From positions 1 to 64,000 of the forward strand of contig CABIYE010000008.1 of assembly GCA_902362865.1 (NCBI GenBank): a stretch of DNA of 64,000 nucleotides, written 5' to 3'. The notes beneath the pieces were generated by a model. It saw nothing but the letters and a program-made list of their open reading frames with translations, was not told where the DNA came from and made no database searches. Below, piece after piece: positions 52,117 to 60,997 of this stretch. This DNA comes from Clostridiaceae bacterium. Its GTDB lineage: Bacteria; Bacillota; Clostridia; Lachnospirales; Lachnospiraceae. Positions within the stretch are counted from its first letter, which is position 1. Every line of letters begins with the position of its first letter. Both the position numbers and the translations under genes were made by a program.

Positions 52117-53094
52117 ATGGAAGACCAGTATCAGAGAGAGATTGATTATATCAGAATATCAGTGACAGACCGCTGTAACTTTCGCTGCAGATATTGTATG
52201 CCGGAAGAAGGAACGGCGCTTTTTCCTCATAGTGAAATTATGACCTATGAAGAGATTCTGCGTTTTATGAAGATTGCGGTAAGGACCGGCATAAAGAAAG
52301 TGAAGATTACAGGTGGAGAACCGTTGGTACGGAAAGGAGTCTGCGGGCTGATAAAGGAAATCCGAGAGATTTCGGGAATGGAAGCCGTGACCCTTACTAC
52401 CAATGGATTTCTGCTTGGGAAGTATCTGCCCGAATTGAAGAAAACAGGTGTTTCGGGAATTAATATCAGCCTAGATACGCTGCAGCCGGAGCGTTTCAGA
52501 AAGCTTACGGGAAAAGATGCGTTTTTCCAGGTGAGGGATGGTATCAGGAATGCGTTGTTATCAGATATTCCTGTGAAGATTAATTGTGTTCCCATGAAAG
52601 GATTTAATGAAGATGAGCTTCCCGCCATTGCGGCATTGGCAAAGAAGTATCCGGTAGCTGTCCGGTTTATTGAGATGATGCCGGTTGGATTGGGAAAAGC
52701 TTGTACCGGCGTTTCGCAGGAAGAAATTACGAAGATCCTGGAAATGAAATATGGTTCTATGGAGCTGGATGGAGATGTTTCCGGAAACGGACCGGCCGTA
52801 TATTACCGGCTGGAAGGATTTCGGGGAAGAGTGGGATTTATCAGTGCTGTCAGCCATAGTTTTTGTGAGAATTGTAACCGTATCCGATTAACAGCAGACG
52901 GACTTTTGAAGCCCTGCCTGAGTTACGAAGGCAGGATAAATATCAAAGAGGCTATGCGCAGAGGGATGGATGATGCAGAGATTGAGAAAAAATTAAGAGA
53001 CAGTATTTACGCGAAGCCAAGATGCCATGGTTTTGCCGGTAAGATGAAAGAAGGCACGCCGGAGAAACGGAAGATGGCAGGGATTGGAGGATAA
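52117..53094 (+). CDS. moaA: GTP 3',8-cyclase MoaA
   Basis: The 325-residue radical SAM enzyme makes the first intermediate of molybdopterin from GTP. The N-terminal cluster motif is RCNFRCRYCMPEEG. The SAM site includes ITGGEPLVRKG. The C-terminal cluster ligands are FCENCNRIRLTADG then KPCLSYEG. The usual C-terminal GG tail is represented by MAGIGG. Its stop lies one base before the next start, so it is tightly coupled. Confidence 0.95.
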   Translation: MEDQYQREIDYIRISVTDRCNFRCRYCMPEEGTALFPHSEIMTYEEILRFMKIAVRTGIKKVKITGGEPLVRKGVCGLIKEIREISGMEAVTLTTNGFLLGKYLPELKKTGVSGINISLDTLQPERFRKLTGKDAFFQVRDGIRNALLSDIPVKINCVPMKGFNEDELPAIAALAKKYPVAVRFIEMMPVGLGKACTGVSQEEITKILEMKYGSMELDGDVSGNGPAVYYRLEGFRGRVGFISAVSHSFCENCNRIRLTADGLLKPCLSYEGRINIKEAMRRGMDDAEIEKKLRDSIYAKPRCHGFAGKMKEGTPEKRKMAGIGG

Positions 53095-53095
53095 G

Positions 53096-54037
53096 ATGGG
53101 TATTGTGAAAGCGGTCTGTACCAGTGACAGACGGGGAATACAAAAAACCAATGTGGGATCTGCTGAATTGAAAGAAGATTTTGGAATTCTGACGGATGCC
53201 CATGCAGGAAATTGGCACAGGCAGGTAAGCCTTTTGTCGGCAGAAAAAATTGAAGAGTTCAACCGAAAAGGAGCGGAAGTCACTCCCGGAGCCTTTGGTG
53301 AAAATCTGGTGGTGGAAGGATTTGATTTTGGCAGTCTCCCAGTGGGAACGACTTTCCAGTGCGGAGAGGTGGTTTTGGAGATGACGCAGATTGGAAAGGA
53401 ATGTCATAACCATTGTCAGATTTATCAGAAAATGGGTGAATGCATTATGCCGACGCAGGGAGTATTTGCCCGGGTGGTTCATGGAGGAATTCTATCTGTG
53501 GGAGATGAAATGCAGATGATAGAACGGGCAGATAACCGCTATACGGCTGCAGTAATGACTTTAAGTGATAAGGGGGCAAAAGGTGAGAGGGAGGATACCA
53601 GCGGACCATTAATCTGTAAGATGGCAGAGGCAGCGGGATACCGTGTGATAGAGAGAATCCTTCTCGCGGATGATCAGGAGAGGATCGAAAGGGAGCTGGT
53701 TCGCCTTGCAGATCAAAGACAGGTGAATCTGATTCTTACCACAGGAGGAACCGGGTTTGCTGAGCGGGACCGGACGCCGGAAGCTACTCTTGCTGTTGCC
53801 ACGAGAAATGCACCGGGAATTGCTGATGCAATCCGTATGTATTCCCTTTCTGTTACCGGCAGAGCCATGCTGGGGCGGGGAGTGTCTGTTATTCGGAATA
53901 AGACGGTGATTGTTAATTTGCCGGGAAGTGAAAAAGCAGTAAAAGAGAGTTTGGAATATGTTCTGCCCTATCTGGAGCATGGCATACAGATTCTTTTGGG
54001 AGATGCTGCAGACTGTGGCAGTAACCATAAAAAATAA
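53096..54037 (+). CDS. MOSC domain - MogA/MoaB fusion protein
   Basis: The 313-residue protein fuses a MOSC domain (about residues 1-145) with a MogA/MoaB molybdopterin adenylyltransferase domain (about 150-313). MOSC features are FGENLVVEGFDFGSLPVGT and a Cys in GKECHNHC. The adenylyltransferase shows AAVMTLSDKGAKGEREDTSG, LILTTGGTGFAERDRTPEAT and VNLPGSEKAVKESLEYV. MOSC proteins handle sulfur on the cofactor, and MogA adenylylates molybdopterin. ATG 53096 follows GGAGGATAAG. Confidence 0.9.
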   Translation: MGIVKAVCTSDRRGIQKTNVGSAELKEDFGILTDAHAGNWHRQVSLLSAEKIEEFNRKGAEVTPGAFGENLVVEGFDFGSLPVGTTFQCGEVVLEMTQIGKECHNHCQIYQKMGECIMPTQGVFARVVHGGILSVGDEMQMIERADNRYTAAVMTLSDKGAKGEREDTSGPLICKMAEAAGYRVIERILLADDQERIERELVRLADQRQVNLILTTGGTGFAERDRTPEATLAVATRNAPGIADAIRMYSLSVTGRAMLGRGVSVIRNKTVIVNLPGSEKAVKESLEYVLPYLEHGIQILLGDAADCGSNHKK

Positions 54038-54056
54038 AGAAAAGAGGAAAAGACAG

Positions 54057-54935
54057 ATGATAAGAAAAATTGTGAGCAGCTTATTGGCAGTAGTGTTGAC
54101 AGGAGCTTTGCTTGTCGGATGTGCAGGAAGTGCCGCTGAGAAAGATGCAGAAAATCCGGAAACCGGAGAGGATAAGGCGGAAGAGACGGAGATACAGGTA
54201 TTTATTGCGGCAAGTCTCAACACGGTTATGACGGAACTTGCCGAGATGTACAATGAGGAGCATCCGGAAGTAAAGATTACTTTTAACGCAGACAGTTCCG
54301 GCACACTTTTAACCCAGATTGAGGAAGGTTATGAGTGTGATATTTTCTTCTCAGCAGCACAGAAGCAGATGGATCAGCTGGAAGCAGATGGCCTTGTGGA
54401 GGATGGTACAAGGGCAAATGTGGTGAATAACCAGGTTGTTGTGGTGACCTTAAAGGATAGTGGGACTGCTGTGACAGGGCTTGAGAATCTTGAGAACGCC
54501 CGGAGTATTGCATTGGCAGGCGGAAGTGTGCCGGTGGGGAAATACACGAGACAGGCGTTGGTAAATTTGGGTAAATTAGAAAGTGTGGAAGATGTATCAA
54601 CTATTACGACGCAGCAGGTTTCAGAAGCCCTTGGAGGGGTAGAAATCAGTGAGCAGGATAATGTGAGTAAGGTGTTGACTGCAGTAGTGGAGGGTTCCTG
54701 CGAGGTGGGAACGACTTATTATTCGGATACCTATGGATATGAAGATGACCTGGAGATTCTGGAAACAGTAAGCTATGATCTGACAGGGGATGTGATCTAT
54801 CCTATTGCTCGTGTTGTCAATGAAGAAGCGGATGATGCCCAGATAGAAGCGGCGGAGGATTTTCTGCAATTTATTTTATCTGACGAGGCGAAGGCGGTAT
54901 TTGACGCATATTATTTTGACACAGATGTAGAGTAA
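54057..54935 (+). CDS. modA: Molybdate ABC transporter substrate-binding lipoprotein ModA
   Basis: The 292-residue protein has a lipoprotein signal (membrane stretch then LLVGCAGS, acylated Cys 22) and an acidic linker. A periplasmic-binding-like domain follows with VFIAASLNTVMTEL, NADSSGTLLTQIE and ALGGVEISEQDNVSKVL. It would capture molybdate or tungstate at the outer membrane face. The start is ATG 54057 with AAGAGG upstream; a longer frame overlapping the MogA gene is not real. It is followed by ModB and ModC. Confidence 0.94.
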   Translation: MIRKIVSSLLAVVLTGALLVGCAGSAAEKDAENPETGEDKAEETEIQVFIAASLNTVMTELAEMYNEEHPEVKITFNADSSGTLLTQIEEGYECDIFFSAAQKQMDQLEADGLVEDGTRANVVNNQVVVVTLKDSGTAVTGLENLENARSIALAGGSVPVGKYTRQALVNLGKLESVEDVSTITTQQVSEALGGVEISEQDNVSKVLTAVVEGSCEVGTTYYSDTYGYEDDLEILETVSYDLTGDVIYPIARVVNEEADDAQIEAAEDFLQFILSDEAKAVFDAYYFDTDVE

Positions 54936-54945
54936 AGATAGAGTG

Positions 54946-55656
54946 ATGGATATGGAAATGGTTGTAGATATACTGAAGGATTTGGACTGGAGCCCATTGA
55001 TTATATCATTGAAAACAGGGGTGACTGCGACTTTCTTTTCTTTTTTCTTGGGAATCTTCGCTGCCAGAAAGGTGATAAAGATGGCGCCGGGAAGGAAAGC
55101 GTTCTTTGATGGTCTGCTTACACTTCCTATGGTTTTGCCGCCGACGGTGGCAGGGTTCTTTTTGCTGCTTCTTTTTAGCAGGCGGCGGCCACTGGGTATT
55201 TTGTTATATGAAGAATTTGATATTAAGGTGGTTCAGACCTGGCTGGGCTGCGTGATTGCGGCGACAGTTATTGCATTTCCGCTGATGTACCGTAATGCCA
55301 GAGCGGCGTTTGAGCAGGTGGATGTGAATCTGGTTTATGCAGGAAGAACCCTTGGTATGTCGGAATCCCGGATTTTCTGGACGGTAGTTGTGCCATCGGC
55401 AGGACCGGGGATTGTTTCTGGTACCATTTTAACCTTTGCCCGTGCATTGGGAGAATATGGAGCTACGTCTATGCTTGCGGGGAATATTCCGGGAAAGACG
55501 GGAACGATTTCCCAGAAGATTGCCATGGTCATACAGGATGGCGATTACCTGACGGCGGGAATCTGGGTTGCGGTGGTTATTTTGATTGCATTTGTGATTA
55601 TCGTCTTAATGAACCTGCTGTCCGGCAGGAAGATGAAGAATGTAAAGAGATGGTAA
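54946..55656 (+). CDS. modB: Molybdate ABC transporter permease ModB
   Basis: The 236-residue protein has five to six membrane segments and the EAA-type cytoplasmic loop (AGRTLGMSESRIFWTVVVPSAG region). It matches ModB/CysT permeases (LPMVLPPTVAGFFLLLLF; ARALGEYGATSMLAGNIPGK). It forms the membrane pore with ModC as motor. ATG 54946 lies just after an in-frame GTG; the ribosome site is weak (AAGATAGAG). It is 10 bases after modA. Confidence 0.94.
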   Translation: MDMEMVVDILKDLDWSPLIISLKTGVTATFFSFFLGIFAARKVIKMAPGRKAFFDGLLTLPMVLPPTVAGFFLLLLFSRRRPLGILLYEEFDIKVVQTWLGCVIAATVIAFPLMYRNARAAFEQVDVNLVYAGRTLGMSESRIFWTVVVPSAGPGIVSGTILTFARALGEYGATSMLAGNIPGKTGTISQKIAMVIQDGDYLTAGIWVAVVILIAFVIIVLMNLLSGRKMKNVKRW

Positions 55657-55662
55657 AAGAAA

Positions 55663-56730
55663 ATGGGATTATCGGTTGATATAAAAAAAGTACTGGGAGA
55701 TTTCCGGTTGGATGTCCGGTTCCGGAGCGGAGCGTCCCGTATAGGAATCCTTGGAGCGTCCGGTTGTGGGAAAAGCCTGACGCTGAAAAGTATTGCGGGG
55801 ATCGAGACACCGGATGAGGGGACGATTCTTATAAATGATACAGTTGTTTTCCATTCCGGGCAGAAAGTGAATGTCCCGCCGCAGAAGCGTAAGATTGGAT
55901 ATTTGTTTCAGAATTATGCTTTGTTTCCCACGATGACAGTGGAAAGAAATATAGCTGCCGGTCTGAAGGGAACGAAGCGGGAGAAAAAAGAGAGGGTTCG
56001 GGAGATGGTATGCAGGTTCCATCTGGAAGGGCTGGAGAAGCGTCTTCCCGGAGAATTATCTGGCGGACAGCAGCAGAGGGCTGCCCTTGCAAGGATTATG
56101 GCATATGAACCGGATGTGATTTTGCTGGATGAACCATTTTCGGCGCTGGATATGTTCTTAAGGGATCGTTTACAGCAGGAGATGATGGAGATGCTTAAGG
56201 GGTACGGAGGCACTGCGATTATGGTATCCCACGACAGAGATGAAATTTACCGGTTTAGTGAGGACCTTCTGATTATGGATCAGGGGATGACAGTGGCGTT
56301 CGGAGAGACCCGGGTATTATTCAGGAATCCTGGGAAAAAGGCAGCCGCACGTTTGACAGGATGTAAGAATTTTTCAAGAATACAGAGACTGGATGCACAC
56401 AGGCTGCAGGCGCTTGACTGGGGAATCGAGTTGGAAGTAGCAGAGACAATAGAAGAAGATGTTACGAAGATTGGTTTTCGGGCGCATGAATTTGTCCCGA
56501 TTTGGGGCGAACGGAAGAAAAATTGTATTAGGGTGCAGGTTGCCGGAAGTGCAGAATTGCCATTTGAAAAGAATTTTTATCTCACTCCTGAGGGAGAAGA
56601 GAAGGAAGGAAGGGAGGATATCTGTTGGTTTTTGCAGCGTGACAGGTGGGAGCGTATGAAAGAGAAGGGGATGCCGGATTATCTGCAGTTTCCCCAGGAT
56701 CATATTTTGCTTTTAAAAGAGGATTGTTAG
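55663..56730 (+). CDS. modC: Molybdate ABC transporter ATP-binding protein ModC
   Basis: The 355-residue ATPase has Walker A GASGCGKSLTLK, the Q-loop YLFQNYALFPTMTVE, signature ELSGGQQQRAALARI and Walker B ILLDEPFSALD. The H-loop is MVSHDRDEIYRFS. The C-terminal 120 residues form a TOBE/mop-like regulatory domain (KIGFRAHEFVPIWGE). It powers molybdate import with ModAB. The ribosome site is weak, so translation is probably coupled to modB. Confidence 0.94.
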   Translation: MGLSVDIKKVLGDFRLDVRFRSGASRIGILGASGCGKSLTLKSIAGIETPDEGTILINDTVVFHSGQKVNVPPQKRKIGYLFQNYALFPTMTVERNIAAGLKGTKREKKERVREMVCRFHLEGLEKRLPGELSGGQQQRAALARIMAYEPDVILLDEPFSALDMFLRDRLQQEMMEMLKGYGGTAIMVSHDRDEIYRFSEDLLIMDQGMTVAFGETRVLFRNPGKKAAARLTGCKNFSRIQRLDAHRLQALDWGIELEVAETIEEDVTKIGFRAHEFVPIWGERKKNCIRVQVAGSAELPFEKNFYLTPEGEEKEGREDICWFLQRDRWERMKEKGMPDYLQFPQDHILLLKEDC

Positions 56731-56750
56731 TGGTTTTCTCTTCTTAATTA

Positions 56751-56779
56751 TTTACAATAAAATCAGAAGCTGGTATAAT
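56751..56779 (+). promoter_or_regulatory. Promoter of xpt
   Basis: TTTACA (56751-56756), a 17-base spacer and TATAAT (56774-56779). The leader is only about 33 bases, too short for the purine riboswitch often found at xpt. Confidence 0.8.
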
Positions 56780-56818
56780 TTTGTTCAAATAAACGGAAGA
56801 AGGAAGTAGAGAAAGGAC

Positions 56819-57403
56819 ATGGAACTTTTAAAAGAGCGTATACGGAAAGACGGCATAATCAAGCCGGGAAATGTTCTGAAGGTTGATAATTTCTTAAATC
56901 ACCAGATGGATATTCAGTTATTCAATGAGATTGGAAAGGAATTTAAGCGGCGCTTTGCGGATGTGAAGGTGGACAGGATCCTTACGATTGAAGCGTCGGG
57001 CATTGGGATTGCGGCGGTTGTGGCACAGTATTTTGACTGCCCGGTGGTATTTGCCAAAAAATCACAGTCCATCAATCTGGACGGGACGATGTTGTCGACA
57101 CAGATAGAATCCTTTACGCATAAGCGGACGTATGAGGTAATCGTGGCAAGCCGTTTTATTAAGCCGGGGGAGAATATTCTGGTTATTGATGACTTTATGG
57201 CAAATGGCTGTGCGGCATTGGGGCTTGTACAATTAATTCATGATGCTCATGCAAATGTGGTCGGTATCGGGATTGTAATTGAGAAAGGATTCCAGCAAGG
57301 CGGAGCGAAGCTGAGAGAACAGGGACTTCGGGTAGAGTCGCTGGCAATTGTGGATGCGATGGATGCGGATGCGCAGACCATTACATTCCGGGAAGATTCA
57401 TAG
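56819..57403 (+). CDS. xpt: Xanthine phosphoribosyltransferase
   Basis: The 194-residue enzyme converts xanthine and PRPP to XMP for purine salvage. Motifs include ILTIEASGIGIAAVVAQYF, KKSQSINLDG and the PRPP loop ILVIDDFMANGCAALG. Length is normal. It has its own promoter inside the molybdenum/purine locus and a terminator after it. Context fits recycling of xanthine next to a xanthine-oxidising enzyme. Confidence 0.95.
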   Translation: MELLKERIRKDGIIKPGNVLKVDNFLNHQMDIQLFNEIGKEFKRRFADVKVDRILTIEASGIGIAAVVAQYFDCPVVFAKKSQSINLDGTMLSTQIESFTHKRTYEVIVASRFIKPGENILVIDDFMANGCAALGLVQLIHDAHANVVGIGIVIEKGFQQGGAKLREQGLRVESLAIVDAMDADAQTITFREDS

Positions 57404-57415
57404 GGGTAATTTTTT

Positions 57416-57440
57416 AGGTGGGCATAAAATACCCACCTTT
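57416..57440 (+). terminator. Terminator after xpt
   Basis: AGGTGGG (57416-57422) pairs with CCCACCT (57432-57438), followed by TTG. The short T run suggests partial read-through into moaC. Confidence 0.6.
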
Positions 57441-57462
57441 GTTATGTAAAAGGAGAAGCAAA

Positions 57463-57951
57463 ATGGGGGATTTTACACATTTTAATGAGCAGGGGAAGGC
57501 AAAGATGGTAGATGTAGGGGATAAGCCTGTGTCCCACAGGACTGCGGTGGCAGCCGCCAGTGTCAAGGTGAACCGGGAGACGTTCCGGCTTATCCAGAGT
57601 GGAGGGATGAAAAAAGGGGACGTACTGACAGTGGCTCAGATTGCGGGAATCATGGGGGCGAAAAAGACATGGGAATTGATTCCCATGTGTCATCCCATTT
57701 TTTTGCAGGGGATTGATCTGAATTTCCACCTGGAGGAGAAGGATTATAGCATAAGAATCCGGGCGTCCGTTAAATGTGATGGGAAAACAGGGGTAGAGAT
57801 GGAAGCCCTTACTGCTGTCTCTGTGGCAGCGCTGACGGTGTACGATATGTGTAAGGCAGTACAGAAGGACATTGAGATTACGGATATCCGGCTGCTGCAT
57901 AAATCCGGCGGCGTTCATGGAGCGTTTGCCAGAGAGGAAGGACAGGAATGA
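57463..57951 (+). CDS. moaC: Cyclic pyranopterin monophosphate synthase MoaC
   Basis: The 162-residue enzyme completes formation of cPMP after MoaA. Signature regions are THFNEQGKAKMVDVGDKPVS, the active-site MCHPIFLQGIDL, VKCDGKTGVEMEALTAVS and the ending LLHKSGGVHG. ATG 57463 follows AAAAGGAGAAGCAA. Its stop overlaps the ATG of yqeC by 4 bases. It lies apart from moaA, separated by the ModABC and xpt genes. Confidence 0.96.
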   Translation: MGDFTHFNEQGKAKMVDVGDKPVSHRTAVAAASVKVNRETFRLIQSGGMKKGDVLTVAQIAGIMGAKKTWELIPMCHPIFLQGIDLNFHLEEKDYSIRIRASVKCDGKTGVEMEALTAVSVAALTVYDMCKAVQKDIEITDIRLLHKSGGVHGAFAREEGQE

Positions 57952-58691
57952 GGGTGGTAGAAGGAACCCTGCCATTCCTTGAGGAAAAGGAACATAGAAT
58001 TGCCCTTGTAGGCGCCGGAGGAAAGACAACGCTTATGTATGCGCTGGCAGAAGAATATACAAAAAGAGGAATCCGCGTGCTGGTGACTACCACTACCCAT
58101 ATTTATCAACCCCAAAAGAGAATCTGGGCGCGAAGTGCAGAGGAAGCAGAAAGGCTTTGGAAAGCGGGACAGTATGCAGTGGTGGGTGAAGAAGCTGAGA
58201 ATGGGAAATTAAAAGCACTCACGGAGGCAGAATTGCGGGAATATATGCAGATAGCGCAGGTTGTCCTGGTTGAAGCAGATGGGGCAAAGGGGAAACCTTG
58301 CAAGGTGCCGGCAGATTTTGAACCGGTTATACCTGATGAATGTGATATTGTCATTGGTGTTATGGGGATGGATGCTCTTTTTAGAACGGTAGGGGAAGCT
58401 TGTTTTCGGGAAAAAGAGGCAGAGATACATTTTCATCTGAAACCGGAGAGAGTGCTGACGGAAGAAGTGCTGGCGGAAATTCTTGCATCTGAAGAAGGAA
58501 CCCGGAAAAATGTCGGCGGAAGGGAGTACTTCGTAGTTCTCAACAAGTGTGACGACGAAGAGCGGCTCCGAAGCGGAAGGAAAATCCTGAAGATGCTGAA
58601 AGCAAAGAGAGTGTACCAGGGAATCCTCACTAGCTTTTATGCGGAACATATTCTGGGAAGGGAGCGTGCAGAGATATGGAACAGAAGCTGA
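57948..58691 (+). CDS. yqeC: YqeC-type selenium cofactor biosynthesis protein
   Basis: The 247-residue protein has a P-loop-like ALVGAGGKTTLMYALAEEY and TTTTHIYQP strand. Later motifs are VEADGAKGKPCKVPADFEPV and FVVLNKCDD. The family marks the selenium-dependent molybdenum hydroxylase system of Clostridia and some enterobacteria; the exact reaction is not established. It is translationally coupled to moaC and overlaps yqeB by 16 bases. Confidence 0.9.
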   Translation: MRVVEGTLPFLEEKEHRIALVGAGGKTTLMYALAEEYTKRGIRVLVTTTTHIYQPQKRIWARSAEEAERLWKAGQYAVVGEEAENGKLKALTEAELREYMQIAQVVLVEADGAKGKPCKVPADFEPVIPDECDIVIGVMGMDALFRTVGEACFREKEAEIHFHLKPERVLTEEVLAEILASEEGTRKNVGGREYFVVLNKCDDEERLRSGRKILKMLKAKRVYQGILTSFYAEHILGRERAEIWNRS

Positions 58692-59500
58692 TTGTTGTAC
58701 GGGGCGGAGGTGATCTGGCAACGGGCACGATCCATCGGCTCTGGTCGGCAGAGCTTCCGGTGCTGGTATTGGAGACGGAACATCCGGCAGCGATTCGTCG
58801 CCAGGTGTCGGTCAGTGAGGCCGTTTATGATGGACAGGCTGTTGTAGAAGATATGACGGCGGTGTGCATCAGCAATTGTGAGAAGGTATGGGATGTTCTG
58901 GCAAAGAGAAAGGTACCGGTTCTGGTTGACCCGGAAGGAATGTCTATTCAGAAACTTTGCCCTGTGGTGGTGGTGGATGCTATCCTTGCCAAAAAGAATC
59001 TGGGGACGCATAGAGCGATGGCGCCTCTTACTGTGGCGTTGGGGCCTGGATTTGAGGCAGGAAGAGATGTGGATGTGGTGATTGAGACGAAACGGGGACA
59101 TAATCTGGGAAGAGTTATAAGATCAGGATCGGCTGCTGCGAACACAGGAATTCCGGGAAGGATTGATGGTTATGCCAAAGAAAGGGTGATGCATTCGACA
59201 GAACAGGGAGTTTTCCATAACATCCGGAAGATAGGAGATATTGTGGAGAAGGGAGAGCCGATTGGATGGATTGAGAAGAGAGATGGCGGCAGTGTTCCGG
59301 TTACTGCCACTATACCGGGGCTTCTGCGGGGGCTTCTGCGGGAAGGGTGCGAGATTCCTGTGGGATTTAAGATTGCGGATATTGATCCCCGAAAAGAAGA
59401 ATTTAAGAATTGTTTCACCATATCAGATAAAGCAAGATGCATCGGGGGAAGTGTGTTGGAGGTTATCGTTCCATGTTTTCTTCATAAATATGTGCAATAG
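58676..59500 (+). CDS. yqeB: YqeB-type selenium-dependent molybdenum hydroxylase system protein
   Basis: The 274-residue protein shows the family start VVRGGGDLATGTIHRLWSA (Rossmann-like), LVLETEHPAAIRRQVSVSEA and KKNLGTHRAMAPLTVALGPG, and a beta-rich end. YqeB is the best single genomic marker for selenium in the molybdenum centre of hydroxylases. It overlaps yqeC by 16 bases. Its presence argues that the xanthine dehydrogenase-like enzyme encoded downstream is selenium-dependent; this is inferred from context. Confidence 0.9.
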   Translation: MEQKLIVVRGGGDLATGTIHRLWSAELPVLVLETEHPAAIRRQVSVSEAVYDGQAVVEDMTAVCISNCEKVWDVLAKRKVPVLVDPEGMSIQKLCPVVVVDAILAKKNLGTHRAMAPLTVALGPGFEAGRDVDVVIETKRGHNLGRVIRSGSAAANTGIPGRIDGYAKERVMHSTEQGVFHNIRKIGDIVEKGEPIGWIEKRDGGSVPVTATIPGLLRGLLREGCEIPVGFKIADIDPRKEEFKNCFTISDKARCIGGSVLEVIVPCFLHKYVQ

Positions 59501-59574
59501 GGGTCGCAAAAGTCATAGATTCTATGCTATAATAGGCTGACTATTTAAGGAGAAAATTATCTAAGGAGGAAATT

Positions 59575-60975
59575 ATGAGAGAAAATCATTCTAAGGCGGA
59601 GACCGCTATGGGTACTCCGTATCAATTTGAAGGAAAGCTTCCGCTGAAACAGGCAATCCCGTTGGGGCTTCAGCATGTTTTAGCAATGTTTGTGGGGAAC
59701 CTTACTCCGATTCTTATTATTACAGCGGCATGCGGTGCCGAAGATTTTGCAGCTGTTCAGGTGACGCTTCTTCAGAACGCGATGTTGATAGCGGGAATTG
59801 TTACTTTGGTGCAGCTTTATTCTATCGGGCCGATTGGAGGGAAGGTGCCGATTATCATGGGAACCAGTTCCGGCTTTATTGGCGTATTCCAGAGTGTTGT
59901 GAATATAATGGGTGGCGGTGTTGTCGCTTATGGCGCGATTATGGGAGCCAGTCTGATCGGAGGTTTGTTCGAGACGGTATTAGGAGCATTCTTAAAGCCA
60001 TTGCGCCGCTTTTTCCCGGCGGTTGTGACCGGGACGGTTGTTTTGGCTATTGGTCTGTCTCTGATCAGTGTAGGTGTAGGCTCTTTCGGAGGCGGTTCGT
60101 CTGCGAACGATTATGGTTCTGCAGAAAATCTTCTGATTGCGCTGGTTGTTATGATTATCATCCTGGTGCTTAAGCACGGGACAAAGGGACTGACAAGTTC
60201 TTCCTGTATTTTGATTGGTATTATTATTGGCTATATTATCTGTGGCGTGCTGTCTTTCATCCTTCCGACTACTGCTGTAAATGCAGATGGCGTAGAGTAC
60301 ACAAAAGCATGGGTGCTGAACTGGGATAAGGTGGCACAGGCAAAATGGTTTGCAGTTCCGCAGATTATGCCTGTAAAGCCGGTCTTCGACCTTCGTGCTA
60401 TTGTTCCGGTTATGATTATGTTTATTGTTACTGCTGTAGAGACTGTGGGAGATATTTCCGGCTGTATGGAAGGCGGTATGGGAAGAGAGGCCAGCGATAG
60501 TGAACTGGCAGGCGGTGTTATGTGCGATGGTATCGGTTCTTCCTTCGCTGCCCTTTTTGGTGTGCTGCCGAATACATCTTTCAGCCAGAATGTAGGACTC
60601 GTTACTATGACGAAGATTGTCAACCGTTTTGCATTGGGCTGTGGTGCAGTTTTCCTGATTCTCTGTGGACTCCTGCCAAAGCTTGCAGCGCTGGTATCAA
60701 TTATGCCCCAGTGTGTACTTGGCGGAGCGGCAGTTATTATGTTCTCTTCTATCGTAATGAGTGGTATCCAGCTGATTACTAAAGAGCCGTTGACGGCCCG
60801 CAATATGACGATTGTGTCGGTGGCTCTTGGCCTTGGATACGGAATCGGGGCAAATAGCGCAATTCTTGCAGGGCTTCCAGATTTTGTTGCCTTGATTTTC
60901 GGCGGCTCAGGAATTGTGCCTGCTGCATTTGTGGCAATTATTCTGAATATTCTGCTTCCAAAAGAGGAAGCCTAA
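59575..60975 (+). CDS. NCS2 family purine (xanthine/uric acid) permease
   Basis: The 466-residue membrane protein has about 14 hydrophobic segments. It carries NCS2 motifs: GLQHVLAMFVGNLTPIL, the QNAMLIAGIVTL segment, GTSSGFIGVFQSV, and GDISGCMEGGMGREASDSE followed by NTSFSQNVG. The conserved Glu/Asp region in segment 8 (VTAVETVGDIS) is present. It is likely a proton-coupled importer of xanthine or urate. It lies immediately before the hydroxylase genes with AAGGAGGAAATT as ribosome site. Confidence 0.93.
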   Translation: MRENHSKAETAMGTPYQFEGKLPLKQAIPLGLQHVLAMFVGNLTPILIITAACGAEDFAAVQVTLLQNAMLIAGIVTLVQLYSIGPIGGKVPIIMGTSSGFIGVFQSVVNIMGGGVVAYGAIMGASLIGGLFETVLGAFLKPLRRFFPAVVTGTVVLAIGLSLISVGVGSFGGGSSANDYGSAENLLIALVVMIIILVLKHGTKGLTSSSCILIGIIIGYIICGVLSFILPTTAVNADGVEYTKAWVLNWDKVAQAKWFAVPQIMPVKPVFDLRAIVPVMIMFIVTAVETVGDISGCMEGGMGREASDSELAGGVMCDGIGSSFAALFGVLPNTSFSQNVGLVTMTKIVNRFALGCGAVFLILCGLLPKLAALVSIMPQCVLGGAAVIMFSSIVMSGIQLITKEPLTARNMTIVSVALGLGYGIGANSAILAGLPDFVALIFGGSGIVPAAFVAIILNILLPKEEA

Positions 60976-60997
60976 TTACATTCGGAGGTAAGGAAAG

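Noticed and set aside
56730..56819. A purine riboswitch before xpt
   Set aside because: The gap is 88 bases, contains a promoter and leaves a leader of only about 33 bases.
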